Source: Plenodomus lindquistii (taxonomy: Eukaryota; Ascomycota; Dothideomycetes; Pleosporales; Leptosphaeriaceae). Taken from it: DNA of 64,000 nt. The DNA is taken from positions 372,001 through 436,000 of the forward strand of contig JANUWI010000009.1 in NCBI GenBank assembly GCA_025504975.1. Reading direction: 5' to 3'. A program made the position numbers and the translations under genes. Below are positions 31,766 through 42,763 of the stretch, one piece after another (positions within the stretch are counted from its first letter, which is position 1; the number at the start of each line of letters is the position of its first letter). The notes under the pieces were generated by a model. That model searched no databases, was not told the DNA's origin, and worked only from the letters and a program-made list of their open reading frames with translations.

Positions 31766-34550
31766 ATGAGTTCCAGCATCTACAAAGGCAATCTCTCTGT
31801 CGGCGGCACGGCGCTTGAGAAGTCAAAGTTGCAGCTTCGTCGCCCGACGCCCGACAGCGATGTCTTGGCATCCAGTGACGATGATCGCGAGCACGTGGCT
31901 GCCGTTGTTCGTCCTGCTGTTGGCGGCTATCCTGGCGGTCGGCGCCCCTCATCTGGTTGGCTGCAAGACATACAGCCCAATCGCAAATACTCGCTGCCAT
32001 CCGTCTCGTTCGCTGGCTCCCAACCGACAACACCCTCCATTGAATTGCAGCAACAGGCGCGACCAAGCACCTCTGCTTTTCCGTGGAACACTTCCAGCTT
32101 CACAGCTGTCCAAGCCAACAGCCGCTTAAAGGAGGTGCTCCCTTCCCCTACGTCTGCTCACGCTCCTGCCTTACCTTCACCAACAACAGTTGAAGGTGAC
32201 GACGGCATCGGTTTCCTCCTCAACCAGCAAAATCCAAGCCCCCTACGCAAGGCTGTCCGGTCCCAGTCCTATAGCATAGGACAAGGCGACATCGAGCACA
32301 GCCCGGTCGGTCAGTTCTCTGCACGCCACCGTCCCACATCCAACCTGCGTCACCGTCCGTCCCGGCCTAGCCTGCTAGGTGAGTCTACCTTGGGGCTCTC
32401 ACAGTTGCGTGAAGACGACGCCGACGACGTGGAGTCTTCCAACGGCTCAGAGCACGGCGTCCGCCTTCCTGCCGGCTACTGGGAGCGTGAACAGAACCAG
32501 GCTCTGCTAAAGCAAGCTGCTATGGAGAACGCTCGTGCTCGCAATCGCGCTACTTCAACCGGCTCTCCAGTCTCCCACCAGCAGCAACAGCAACGTCGCA
32601 AGACTACTGCAGGCCTGCGCAACGACTCCTACGGTCACACTACAGAGTACGCCATCGAAGAACACGAGGACCCTGAATCCACGCCCAGTCATCCTGCACT
32701 GGGACTTACTCGTCGCTTCAGCGAACATGTCTCACTCCTCGGCCGTGAACCTGAGGTTGACATGATCGACAGCTCCCACAAGCAGCAGTGGGCAACCGGC
32801 AACATCTCCACTCTTGGTGCGGATGCGCTGGCCCGTCGCCACTCATTCGCGCATTACAGCAGCTACAATTCGGCCATGCCACTTTCGACGTTGAGTAACA
32901 CCCAAGAAGAGGATGAAGAACTAATGTCCCCCCACCATGATGATCACTCTGCTGAAGACAATGAGCCATTCGACGCCGCTGCGTACTTTACAGGTTACGG
33001 CCCAGCGTCGCGCGCCATCAACTCTTCGGCGATTTCGGCTGCGCATCCGGATCCAGTCGTTCCCAACACGGCCATGTCCGCTGCCAATCCCTATGCCGTT
33101 CCTCATGTTCTTGGTCGCCCCGGCCGACGCCTCTTCGTGGTCACCTTCAAGTGCTCTCGCGCAGATATCTATTACCTTTACGACAACACTGGTCTCGAGA
33201 TCCGCCGTGGTGATCTGGTCATCGTTGAGGGTGATCGCGGCTGTGACCTCGGTCAAGTTACTCATGCCGATGTCAGCCTGGAGGATGCGAAGAAGCACAA
33301 AGCCGAAGCCAATGAGGAGCATTTCCGCTGGCTTGTCATGTTCTCCCAGTACTCCCTGGCAGGGACCTCTAATGACTCTGGCATGCTCGGTGCCCTTGCT
33401 CGTGCCAACGGCTTTCCGAACCCTATGAGCCGCTCTCAGCTCACTGGCATGGGCGCCCAGCAGGACCAGGATGCGAAGCCTAAGATGATCAAGCGTCTTG
33501 CTCAACAGCATGAGATCTTAGCTCTCCGCGAGAAAGAAGGAGGAGAAGCAAAGGCTAAACGTCTTGGTGCGCAGAAGGCTGCTGACCACAAACTGCCAAT
33601 GGAGATTTTGGATGCAGAGTACCAGGCGTGAGTCACCCTGTACGAACTTTTGTTACCATTTTCTGACAACTTTCCTAGCGACTACCACAAGTTGACTTAC
33701 TTCTACTACGCCGAATCTTACGTCAACTTCAACGAATTGGTTACGGACCTCTTCAAGCAGTACAAAGTCCGCATTTGGATGTCAGCCGTCAACCCAGCCT
33801 CAGTTGTCAACCCAGCTGGCAACATGCAGATCCCGCCACCATCCGCAATCGGCCCTGGAGCTATTCTGAACTCAAGCGTTCCCAGCGCTCCCCTTGCTGT
33901 TGGCGGTTTCGAACACAATGGCTACCGCTCCAACAACCAGTACAGTAAGTACTCCTCGAGAATCTGACCCTGCCGGATTGAACCTCAACTAAAATCTATC
34001 AGATCGCGGCCGCGGCAACAGTAACTTCACGAACTACGACGATGGCTTCAACGCCTTTGCTCATCAACTGCCAGCCTACTCTAACCCTCATACCTCATAC
34101 AACATGCCGCAATGGCCGCCCGGTCAGCAGCTGCCTGCGCAACAGTTCAACCGCTACGGTGGCTACCCATTGCCCGCCAGCAACTACCCCAACACCACTG
34201 CGAGTGGTAGTCCCATGGACCAGTATGGTGGCTATTACCCCCCAGTCAGCTATCCCACCTCAAATACGCATCATGCTCCGACAAGTGGCTCGGCCTACCG
34301 TGGAGGCTATGCTGCTGCATCCTCGCACAACTCTCAGGGCTACACCTCTGCTTCCAACCCATCCTATGGCCAGTATGCTACTAGCGGGGCGGGCTTCAAT
34401 GCTTCCGGTGGCAATCCTCCCGCCTCCACACCAGGTTATGGCAATTACAACGCCAGTTCCTACTCTTCTGGAGGCACGGCAGCTACCTCTGGTGCATACG
34501 ATCCTGCTTTCTTGACAGCTATGCATAACTTGTCATTCGGAAACAAGTAG
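31766..34550 (+). CDS. PSP1: PSP1 C-terminal domain protein
   Basis: The exons are 31766..33627, 33679..33944 and 34003..34550, giving 891 residues. Introns are 51 and 58 nt. Residues 1-440 or so are disordered and Ser-rich. The PSP1 domain (about 455-660) starts VVTFKCSRADIYYLYD, runs through TGLEIRRGDLVIVEGDRG and RLAQQHEILALREKE, crosses intron 1 at DAEYQA/DYHKLTFYF-like sequence, and ends with FNELVTDLFKQYKVRIWM. A Tyr/Gly/Ser/Asn-rich tail follows. Yeast PSP1 is a high-copy suppressor of DNA polymerase alpha mutants with an uncertain molecular role, and other members are linked to mRNA and cell-polarity functions, so I give no precise function. A likely 5' UTR intron lies just upstream. 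Confidence 0.88.
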
Positions 34551-35199
34551 GGTGCTATCTTATGTGTCGAGCTGAGATGGGCTTCAATTCTGTTCTCTTT
34601 TCATTGTTTTTCTCTTTCACTTCATGATGGTCTTTTTGAAGGACAATGGTCCTAACGGCAATTTTGTTTACAGATGTTTCACGACGAGCATGGATGGCAG
34701 TTTGTAGTGTCCCCTTGTTATCCTTGGCTTTCCCTTCACCAAAATTTCCTTTTAACAGATTTCTTTCACTAATTGCCTTCCAATTATGCATACCCTATGG
34801 AGATATATGTCTATAGCAAAAATGAGAAGCCCACTTTGGTACTATATAATATGTTCATTGTTTAATCTAAAGGTGCCGTGACCATCTAGGCTGTCATGTG
34901 TGTGATTCAAGTGTGAAATTATGACTATGCGTGATACACTCGCGTACAAAATCGGTCGTATATATGGAGCTCTTGGTGCACGGTGATGACTACACGATGA
35001 TACCAGGTAGCGATACAGTCGTAGTAAAGCACTGTCAGACTCCTGGGTCAGGGATGCCTCTCACCAAAAGCACTAAGAAGACGCTGTAGTGGGCCAGGTG
35101 TTGGTGCATTATGGCATAAATGATGGTTAGAGCGCCTCCCAGGGCCGTCCCTTCCTAGTTCTGAGACATCCTCCCACCAACACTGCTTCCACCTTAAAC
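34551..35199. other. Intergenic between PSP1 and coiled-coil gene
   Basis: T-rich 3' flank of the PSP1 gene, then a GC-richer leader before the next ATG. No gene is supported. Confidence 0.4.
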
Positions 35200-36003
35200 A
35201 TGGCACGACGAACGCTGGACCTGGCTCCGGACGATGGCGATGCGAATACCGAAAGCCAGTAAGTGAGACTACCGTTGCTATGTTGTAAGTCACAAGCTGA
35301 TCTTATCTCAAGGCAGATGATGGCGGTGGCTCAGCTTCTCAAGCAACCGAAGAGCGATGACAAGGAGATGCAGCAGTTGCACGCGAGAGCTCAAGCAGAC
35401 CAGAAAAGGTTGAAGACACTTCTTGATCAGCGCATGCGTCAGGCGTGAGTCTTCCCACACCTTGAATCAATCCTGCAGAGAGGGCAGCTAACCAAATTCC
35501 GGTGCAGTGAGAGACAAGCGAAAGAACGTCGCGACGAGATCACTGCGAGCATACTCGGTGCACTAAATTCTCCCAACCAAATCACGGATCACAAGACCAC
35601 GACCATAGCAGGCACGAAGATCGCAGACAACACCACCTACATGCGGACATCGGAGGTGCTGGCACAATCAGAGAGCTTGGTCGGAGAATACGAGAGACTT
35701 GACGGCATAATCGCAGACCTACGCGGCAAGCAGAACAAGTCTGTTGCAGATATATGGAAGCAAGATATCACGGAGACCGAAGAACAGCTGCGGAAGGGAG
35801 CACGAGTCGCCATTCGGAACGTCAAGAAAGTTCTGGGAGCGGATATTGGAAGTGACGGAGCGGACAAGATGGAGGCAGACGAGGGGATCGAGACACAATC
35901 CGGCGAAGGGGAAGAGCTGAACTATGAGCTGCGGAAGAGTCTGAGGTACGCAGAGCGAGGCGTCAAGAGGATGGCGAAGGCACTGCCGCATGAGAAGGCT
36001 TGA
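35200..36003 (+). CDS. Coiled-coil protein, unknown
   Basis: The exons are 35200..35258, 35313..35444 and 35508..36003, giving 228 residues. Introns are 54 and 63 nt with GTAAGT and GTGAGT donors. The protein is almost wholly helical and charged, for example EMQQLHARAQADQKRLKTLL and a later LVGEYERLDGIIADL. Heptad-like hydrophobic spacing suggests a dimer or a subunit of a larger assembly. The size and style resemble small kinetochore or spindle-pole subunits, but I cannot assign one and would not name it on this evidence. Confidence 0.75.
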
Positions 36004-36310
36004 GGAATCACAGACCTTCCCGCTAGTAGAGGCATGCTACGAATGAGGTCTATATGGGGATACAACAGCCGTAACTGAGATGCTCTGCAAATGCACTTGC
36101 TTGTCCATGCTGTTATACAACTTCTTTGGACAACGTTGATGCTCCCGTCTCCACCGAGCCATCAATTAGCGTGGTGGACCCACCTGCCCGCGACTTTCAA
36201 CCTCACGTGAGCCAAGGCGCTACACCTCGCTAAGCGAATTCGCATCGCAACTTCTCTCAACTCCGGCTCGATCAACGACAACGTCGCCAGCTAACTAACC
36301 AACAGTCAAG
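36004..36310. other. Promoter and leader of the L15 gene
   Basis: No gene. This C/A-rich stretch leads into the 5' UTR intron of the ribosomal protein gene. Confidence 0.4.
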
Positions 36311-36376
36311 GTACGTTCCCTGTGGTCATACGGCTCTCCAACATTCCTCAAGGCAGTCTCACTAACAGCAATCTAG
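36311..36376 (+). other. 5' UTR intron of the L15 gene
   Basis: A 66-nt segment begins GTACGT, has CACTAACAG as branch site and ends ATCTAG directly before the ATG. 5' UTR introns are common in fungal ribosomal protein genes. Confidence 0.65.
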
Positions 36377-37285
36377 ATGGGTGCCCTCAAGTGTATGCTC
36401 CTCACCGAGTTTTTCGCAATCCCACGACCGCAGCTAATGTCGCCGTAGATGTCGAGGAACTTCAGAAGAAGAAGCAGTCGGACATGATGCGCTTCTTGAT
36501 GCGCGTTCGCGTACGTATACATCGTGGGACCAACAATTGAGAACATCTGCTAACACCGCGACAGTGCTGGGAGGTATGATCAAAATTCTCGAGACTTTAC
36601 TGTCTCAATTGGTGTACTCGTTGAACTTTGCTGAGAGTGCATCGATAGCTTCGCCAACTTAAGGTCATCCACCGTGCCAGCCGCCCCTCGCGTCCCGACA
36701 AGGCCCGCCGCCTTGGATACAAGGCCAAGCAGGGCTACGTTATCTACCGCATCCGCGTCCGCCGTGGAGGTCGTAAGAGGCCCGCGCCCAAGTACGTACA
36801 ATAACACACACCGCAGATGTCAATTGCATGCTAACAGAGTGCGATAGGGGTGCCACATACGGTATGCTTCTCATGATGGAGACGCTCGCTTGTCCGTGTT
36901 TTCTAACAAAATTTTAGGCAAGCCCACCAACCAGGGTATCAACCAGCTCAAGTACCAGCGCTCGCTCAAGTCCACCGCTGAGGAGCGTATCGGCCGCCGC
37001 TGCGCCAACCTCCGCGTCCTCAACTCGTACTGGATCAACCAGGACTCGACCTACAAGTACTACGAAGTCATCCTCGTCGACCCCCAGCACAAGGCCATCC
37101 GCCGTGATCCCCGCATCAACTGGATCGTCAAGCCCGTCCACAAGCACCGCGAGAGCCGTGGCCTCACCGCTACCGGCAAGAAGAGCCGTGGTCTTGGACG
37201 TGGTCACAAGTACAACAACACCACCGCCGGCAGGAGGAAGACGTGGAAGAGGCACAACACCCTCTCCCTCTGGCGCTACCGCTAG
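36377..37285 (+). CDS. RPL15: 60S ribosomal protein L15 (eL15)
   Basis: Six coding exons, 36377..36392, 36449..36510, 36565..36573, 36649..36791, 36848..36861 and 36918..37285, give 203 residues, the family's normal length. It is a large-subunit protein that binds 28S rRNA. The sequence follows the family closely: MGALKYVEELQKKKQSD at the start, SRPDKARRLGYKAKQGY, KGATYGKPTNQG, VLNSYWINQDSTYKYYEVIL, and a C-terminal RKTWKRHNTLSLWRYR. The third exon is only 9 nt (CWE) and the fifth only 14 nt. Both are needed to keep the invariant family sequence. Introns are 54-75 nt. A 5' UTR intron ends at the ATG. Confidence 0.96.
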
Positions 37286-38160
37286 ATTGGTTGAGGCTGT
37301 GGTGTTTCTGGCAGTCGATTTCATTAAGCGTATGGGCTGGCGTGAATGGAAAAGGGTATCCTGGGCTACATAGCCTCCGCCCAGCACGATGGCTGGTCAG
37401 GACGTTCAAAACAATACCATGAGAAATGATCTCTATGAACTTCTTTCAACCTCTGAGGTTTTTGCTTTGTGACTTGGATGTGCTGCAGACTATGACATTG
37501 AGACGTGACGTGAGACGTAATCTGAATCGTGCTTAGTTGCAGGCAAAAGCAAGGGAAGATTTGCATATGAAAGTTGAAAGTTGTCTTGGTGCAGCCATGA
37601 CAGCGAATGGCAGGCCTCGGAGGGGCATTTCAGAAGGGCCTCGTGTGGGCTCTTGTGGGTGGGCCTTGGACAAGTGGGAGACAAACTAGGATGTTGCTAG
37701 CAGGTGTGGCAGCGTTGCTGTGGCCCGCTCCCCACGCCAAAACAGAGACAGCCCAAGTGACAACACATGAGCGCATGAGCAGCACCGTCACAACGCCCGC
37801 ACGACAAGCCAAAAGGCGGCGCGCCCCCAACAACGGCACGTGTGAGGCATCTCTACCTCTACCTCTACCTCTACCTGCAGCCTGACGCAATGCGGCTGAC
37901 AAGCTCTTGTCCAGATTCCCGCCCGCTGCTATTCCAACTTTGTCGCCGTGTCCCCGCATAATGTTCCGACGGCCACGCGCCAGGCCGACCATCATCTGAG
38001 CGAGCGAGCACCGCCTGCGCGACCCGCAGCGAGGCAGTGGAAGGCTCTCGCGCCGGGCGAATTCACTGCGATCGCGTCTGCCTGCTGGTAGTCGGCTGTA
38101 CTGCAAGCGCACCCTTCTGCCTGCCTGTCGTCCAGTGCTCCCAGCACAACCACCGCCATC
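37286..38160. other. Intergenic before the J-domain gene
   Basis: 3' flank of L15 and promoter of the J-domain gene. It contains a short (CTCTAC)n microsatellite at about 37851-37876. An open frame on the minus strand that runs in from the J-domain gene is a shadow of GC-rich coding sequence. Confidence 0.45.
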
Positions 38161-40581
38161 ATGGTCAAAGCCGATCCAGCACGCAACTACTACGCCGACT
38201 TGAAGGTGTCGGCCAACGCGAGCGAGAATGAAATCCGCAAGGCCTTCCGTTCTCTGGCGCTGCAGTACCACCCCGACCGCAATCCTGGACGCGAGGCCGA
38301 CTTTGTCGTCAAGTTCCAAGAAATCCAGGCTGCCCACGAGGTTCTCTGCGATGCAACGCAGCGCGCAAAGTACGACGCCGAGCGCAGGAAATACCGCCAT
38401 CTGAACATCCCTACCAACACACCCAACACGCCCAGGACGCGACCCCCGCCGCCGCCGCGCAATGCATACACCACAACCACACCCAGCGGGTCCTACTACC
38501 GCCCACCGCCTCCCAAGCCCTCTGCACAGCCGCCGCGTCCGCCTCCCCCACAGCACCACAGCACCTACAACACAGGCGCCGACAGATTCACGAGCAAGAA
38601 CTTCCGCGCGCCGCCTACGGCACAGCGGCCGGCCGACACACGGGCAAAGGATGCAGAGGCGCGGGCAAACGTCTTCACAGCATGGCAGAAGATGAAGCAG
38701 CCTCGCAGCGACGAGCCTCGACAGTACAATCCGGGTGCCCACCCCAGCACGCCGCAACAGCCGCAGAACAACCCGAACGGCACGCCGTTTGGTCGCAGCC
38801 AGAGCACAAGAGTCCCATCAAACAGGTCAGGTTTCGACCCGTCCACTCCAGGCGTCGACGAAGGCCAAGCACGGTCAGCGTACAGAAACTATGCTCGTGC
38901 AGCCCCAACGCCCCCCGAGTCAACGACGCCTTCTCACAGCACTCCTCCAGCCAAGGACACACAGCATGGTGACGCTCCCTACATGGAAGCGAATCGCGTC
39001 CGCACTCCATACTTCTCACACGTCCCGGGGGAACGCACGTCCATGTTCGAAGGTGTCGGTAGGTCCGCCAGCGTTCGCAACTCGCCAACACACTCGCATC
39101 GACCCAGTCCCTCGCACGATGCAGGCGCCTTCTCCGACTCTGGACGGCGACCACAGCGAAACTCATACGCTGGAAAGACGACAAAACCATTTCCGCAAAT
39201 GTATTCAGACTCGAGTGAGGATGAATCCGAATCGGATAGAATATCTAGTGCAAGCTCTCACCGTCCTCCACCACAGGCTGCAAAGCCGCCGCCACCTCCG
39301 ACTTGGGCACAAAGTGGTTTCAACACTCCCGACTACGGTCGAAAGGTGAATGGCACAGCGGGGAACATGCCCAACAGTTTCAAGAGCAGAAGCGAGGAAA
39401 GCATCAACATGAAGTTCTCGCCTTCGGACTGGCATGGCAAGTTCGAAGGCAGTGCTGATTACTTTGCTCCTAACATGCAGAAAGGTGCCAGCAACAAGGG
39501 ACGTACGTCGCCGAGTCGCGGAAGACCAGGGCAACGCAATGCTACAGATCGTCCCAGTGCACAGAACACGTCTACGGGTCCACCTCCAAGATCGTCTTTC
39601 TCACAATCAAACCCTCAGCCCCCTTCCTATCCAATACCTCCCCCTCCCCCAGGGCCCCCTCCAAATGTAAACTTCCCCCCTGGGGCTACATTCAGTCCGC
39701 AAGCTTGGGCTCAGACATTCCAAGACCCTCATTGGGTATTCGCAGACAAGAAAGAGACTTCGCCTCGTCGTGCATCGGAAGCGAAAGTACGACCAAAAGC
39801 CGGTCGTAAAGGCTCCGTGCCACAGAGTGCGAGTAAAACACAAGCTCAACCTGATGCTTCACGCCCGAAGTATCAGGCTTTCGCAGAGGAGCCTACAACT
39901 GCAGAACCGGATGCCATGGACATCGACCCGCCGGCCATGCAAAAGCCCACCAGGAGGGCCACGCGCACTGCGCCTTCGTCACCTAAGCTCAACACGGCTG
40001 CTGGAAACGGCGCAATCCCCAATGGCTTCGCGACGGCGCCATCTTCTGCAACCACAGCCAAACCTCCTGGTCAAGGCCTCGACGGCCTCGCAGATCTCGC
40101 AAATCCTCTACTTGCACCGCAAAACGGCAATCTTGGCCTCGACGACATCAAGAGCGCTTTACCTTTCGACTCTCAGCCCTCCAACACCCACCCCACAAAG
40201 CCGAACACCGCACAAGCCCTCCGCTATCCCGAAGTTCCCGTCGCGCCTTCCCCACCGGTCAGAATCGATCTGGCCTCCGCAGAAGCATACTTCAATCGCA
40301 TGGAAACCTACGTGAAAGCCTTTAGGCGCTACTCCAAGACCCTTACCGAACACTTCAATAGCCGGAATGTCGACCTCGAGGCTCTAGATGATCACTTCAT
40401 CCACCACCGTGGCGAGACGACTCAGAAACCCGGGTTCGCAAGTTACCTATCGCGCATGAAAGAAGATGAAGCGGTCATGGCAACGTGGCAGACTGCGCAG
40501 AGTAGTCACATTCAGGCGTTGTTGGAGTGCGAGGTGATGCGGAACAAGGCGCTTAAGTTGTCTCAGAACCTAGCTTCGTGA
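38161..40581 (+). CDS. J-domain (DnaJ-like) protein with long disordered region
   Basis: A single exon encodes 806 residues. The J domain lies at residues 9-75 with the essential HPD at 37-39 (LQYHPDRNPG), so it should stimulate an Hsp70 partner. There is no Gly/Phe region, zinc finger or classic C-terminal client domain. Instead residues 90-680 are Pro/Ser/Asn-rich and probably disordered, including PPPPPGPPPNVNFPPG. The last 110 residues form a helical conserved-looking part (RIDLASAEAYFNRMETYVKAF, then HIQALLECEVMRNKALKLSQ). This layout matches type III J proteins found across Pezizomycotina. The client is unknown. An extra terminal exon at 40620..40920 is possible. Confidence 0.88.
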   Translation: MVKADPARNYYADLKVSANASENEIRKAFRSLALQYHPDRNPGREADFVVKFQEIQAAHEVLCDATQRAKYDAERRKYRHLNIPTNTPNTPRTRPPPPPRNAYTTTTPSGSYYRPPPPKPSAQPPRPPPPQHHSTYNTGADRFTSKNFRAPPTAQRPADTRAKDAEARANVFTAWQKMKQPRSDEPRQYNPGAHPSTPQQPQNNPNGTPFGRSQSTRVPSNRSGFDPSTPGVDEGQARSAYRNYARAAPTPPESTTPSHSTPPAKDTQHGDAPYMEANRVRTPYFSHVPGERTSMFEGVGRSASVRNSPTHSHRPSPSHDAGAFSDSGRRPQRNSYAGKTTKPFPQMYSDSSEDESESDRISSASSHRPPPQAAKPPPPPTWAQSGFNTPDYGRKVNGTAGNMPNSFKSRSEESINMKFSPSDWHGKFEGSADYFAPNMQKGASNKGRTSPSRGRPGQRNATDRPSAQNTSTGPPPRSSFSQSNPQPPSYPIPPPPPGPPPNVNFPPGATFSPQAWAQTFQDPHWVFADKKETSPRRASEAKVRPKAGRKGSVPQSASKTQAQPDASRPKYQAFAEEPTTAEPDAMDIDPPAMQKPTRRATRTAPSSPKLNTAAGNGAIPNGFATAPSSATTAKPPGQGLDGLADLANPLLAPQNGNLGLDDIKSALPFDSQPSNTHPTKPNTAQALRYPEVPVAPSPPVRIDLASAEAYFNRMETYVKAFRRYSKTLTEHFNSRNVDLEALDDHFIHHRGETTQKPGFASYLSRMKEDEAVMATWQTAQSSHIQALLECEVMRNKALKLSQNLAS

Positions 40582-40619
40582 AATGAGGTTTCTTAACGGG
40601 TGTGCTGACGCGTGTCTAG

Positions 40620-40920
40620 TTTGCGAAGCCGGCGTGGCTTTGCAGGCGATGGACACGGACAAAGGCTCAGGCGCGACAACGTCGTTCTCGACGCGACCGA
40701 AGCAGACGATGAACGAAGCACACCCAAGCGCCGAACATCAGCATCGTACTTTGCATCGCGCTTTGAGCTGTTCGGGACTTCATGCGCTGTTTGGGCGCCA
40801 ACAGAAGCAGGTCAAGAATTACTGCCTAGTCCGCTGAAGACAAAATCGCTATTGAAGCCGAAGCCTCTCCTGGTACTAAAGAAGAGTAGGAAGAAGGAGC
40901 GTTTTGTGGATGTTGTATAG
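40620..40920 (+). CDS. Possible alternative terminal exon of the J-domain gene
   Basis: A 42-nt intron (GTGAAA at 40578, GTGCTGACG branch, TCTAG at 40619) would remove the J-protein stop and add 99 residues in frame. The added part is basic, with DATEADDERSTPKRRTSAS and a Lys-rich tail, and its codon use looks coding. The donor is weak. It could also be a separate small gene or 3' UTR. Confidence 0.33.
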
Positions 40921-42763
40921 TGAGGGAGGGTGTACAGGGCGTTTTGGGGGTTTTGCGTTTGATGCGGACGCTTGGGCTTGGATATACCCCCTGATGCAAA
41001 CTTGTACTTGATGATGGCAATGGGACGGCTTGGATGAAGCCGATGCTGATGCTGATGCTGATCATGGAGGGTTGTGCTTGGAGATGTGTAATGATGTATT
41101 TAATCAGCATGGATATCCGCACTCCATCCGTCCTCTTTCCTCTTCGATATATCCAAACATGCTGCAACTGTATTCCGCACTAACAGTGAAGCGACGACTT
41201 GACTGCGCAAGGTCTAGCCAGACCCCCGCTGTGTCTGACGATTACCGCAAATCTGTCATCTAAGCCCCATGTGTGACGACAGGAGAACACAGTGTTCGCA
41301 GATCCCCCGTCGCACATTCACTGTTTCGTGCAACAACTGTGCTACCACATGGTCAAAAACATAGATCCGCAATGCGCGCTGATTTGAGAAGAAAAATCCA
41401 CCTGTACTACGGTACGGCACCCTGATTTCAATACAAGCACAGCACATATATGCACGAGCCCGCCGTAGCCTTAGCCTTATTCAAATGTACCAGTAGCATT
41501 TTCTTCTTTCTACCTTTCACCATGCAGTTGCAGGTGCGGTGCGGTAGTTTGGCGTGCAACTCTGTTTTGCCACAGTACGTTTTATCAAAAAGACGGGACT
41601 GACTAGCAAGTATGTAGTGTTCTGGCCCCAAGGGAAAAAAGGAGTGGCATGCGTGCGCCATGGAAAAGGCAGCGTACGCTATCCAATGTCAAGCCGCATC
41701 AAGCCTCGCCAGACACAGATACGGATTAGGTGCGCGAAAGCTGGGGGTTGGATTAGGGTTAGTGGGTTGCGGTGCTGGGGTCTCGATCGACCGGAGGGGT
41801 CGTTAGGGTGTGATTGTGGAGGTTGGTTGGATTGGCGGGCGTGCTGGATGTATGGGGACGAGGTGGCGAAATTGTGATGAAGACGTGGAGACGCAGATGA
41901 CCAGGAGTTTATGATGTGTGACATATAGTATGGCTACGTACACCTACACATGGATAGTCAGCAGTAAAAGACATGAATCTATAAGACGATGATCAAAGAC
42001 ACACACACACACGTGACACACACACTCCTTGCGGATCTGCAGAAGCCACGGGAACGCCAGGCCCAAAGCAGTCAAGCCACCTGTCCCAACCGGGATAAGG
42101 CGACCCAGGCTTTTGCCCGTGGCTGGCTGCACACCACACTATTGTCCCGCCCCAGCTGAAGAATGTAGAACCAGAACTGATGCATACGTACTAAGTTTTG
42201 GTGGAGGAAGAGGGAAGGGGCGGCGAATCTCCCCGCGCTGGGTGTGTGTTCCTCCAGGCCTTCTATCTCACTCCTTTTTCCACATCTTCAATCGTGTCGT
42301 CTCACGGTGTTTTTACTTCCCCCCTTGGGTGATTCTGTGGACCGGCTTGCGTGTTCAACGAGTGTGCTTCGGACCGTGGGACCAACTAGTCTTCGCTGGT
42401 GTTGCCCGTTGCACGCGGTTGTTGCGCCGAAGGATAGTTTCGTGTCAGCGTGGGTTTTACATAGAGGCGACGATTGACGTTCGGTCGGCCCGTTGTGGGG
42501 AGACAGTTTCTCACGACCGAAACTTTGGTTCGCTGCATTGTACCTTGCAGGATAAGCTCGGAACCGACTACGTATATTTATCTGTTGGGCTGAGTCGCAA
42601 GGGCGTCTGAGCCAGATACTTTGACACTTTGGTTTTTTTTTCGACACGATATCCCTTCGCTTTTCCTTGGGGGACTGGCAGTCTGCAACTTTGGACAGCG
42701 CGGTTCGGGCCTTTCTTGCGTGGTGCTGGGATCGAGGAATTTGAGAAGGAGGTGGATTGAAAG
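40921..42763. other. Long intergenic region, leader of the glycosyltransferase-like gene
   Basis: No gene is supported. It holds a (GATGCT)n run near 41040, a short TTAGGGTTAG-like piece near 41753, and a CA-rich tract near 42000-42027. The part after 42.2 kb may be a long 5' leader. Confidence 0.4.

Noticed and set aside
37630..38757. 375-codon minus-strand frame over the start of the J-domain gene
   Set aside because: It is the antisense shadow of GC-rich coding DNA, and its Arg/Cys-rich translation resembles no protein.
41750..41815. TTAGGGTTAG-like piece, possible interstitial telomere repeat
   Set aside because: Only one to two units in a G-rich stretch, and chance is sufficient.
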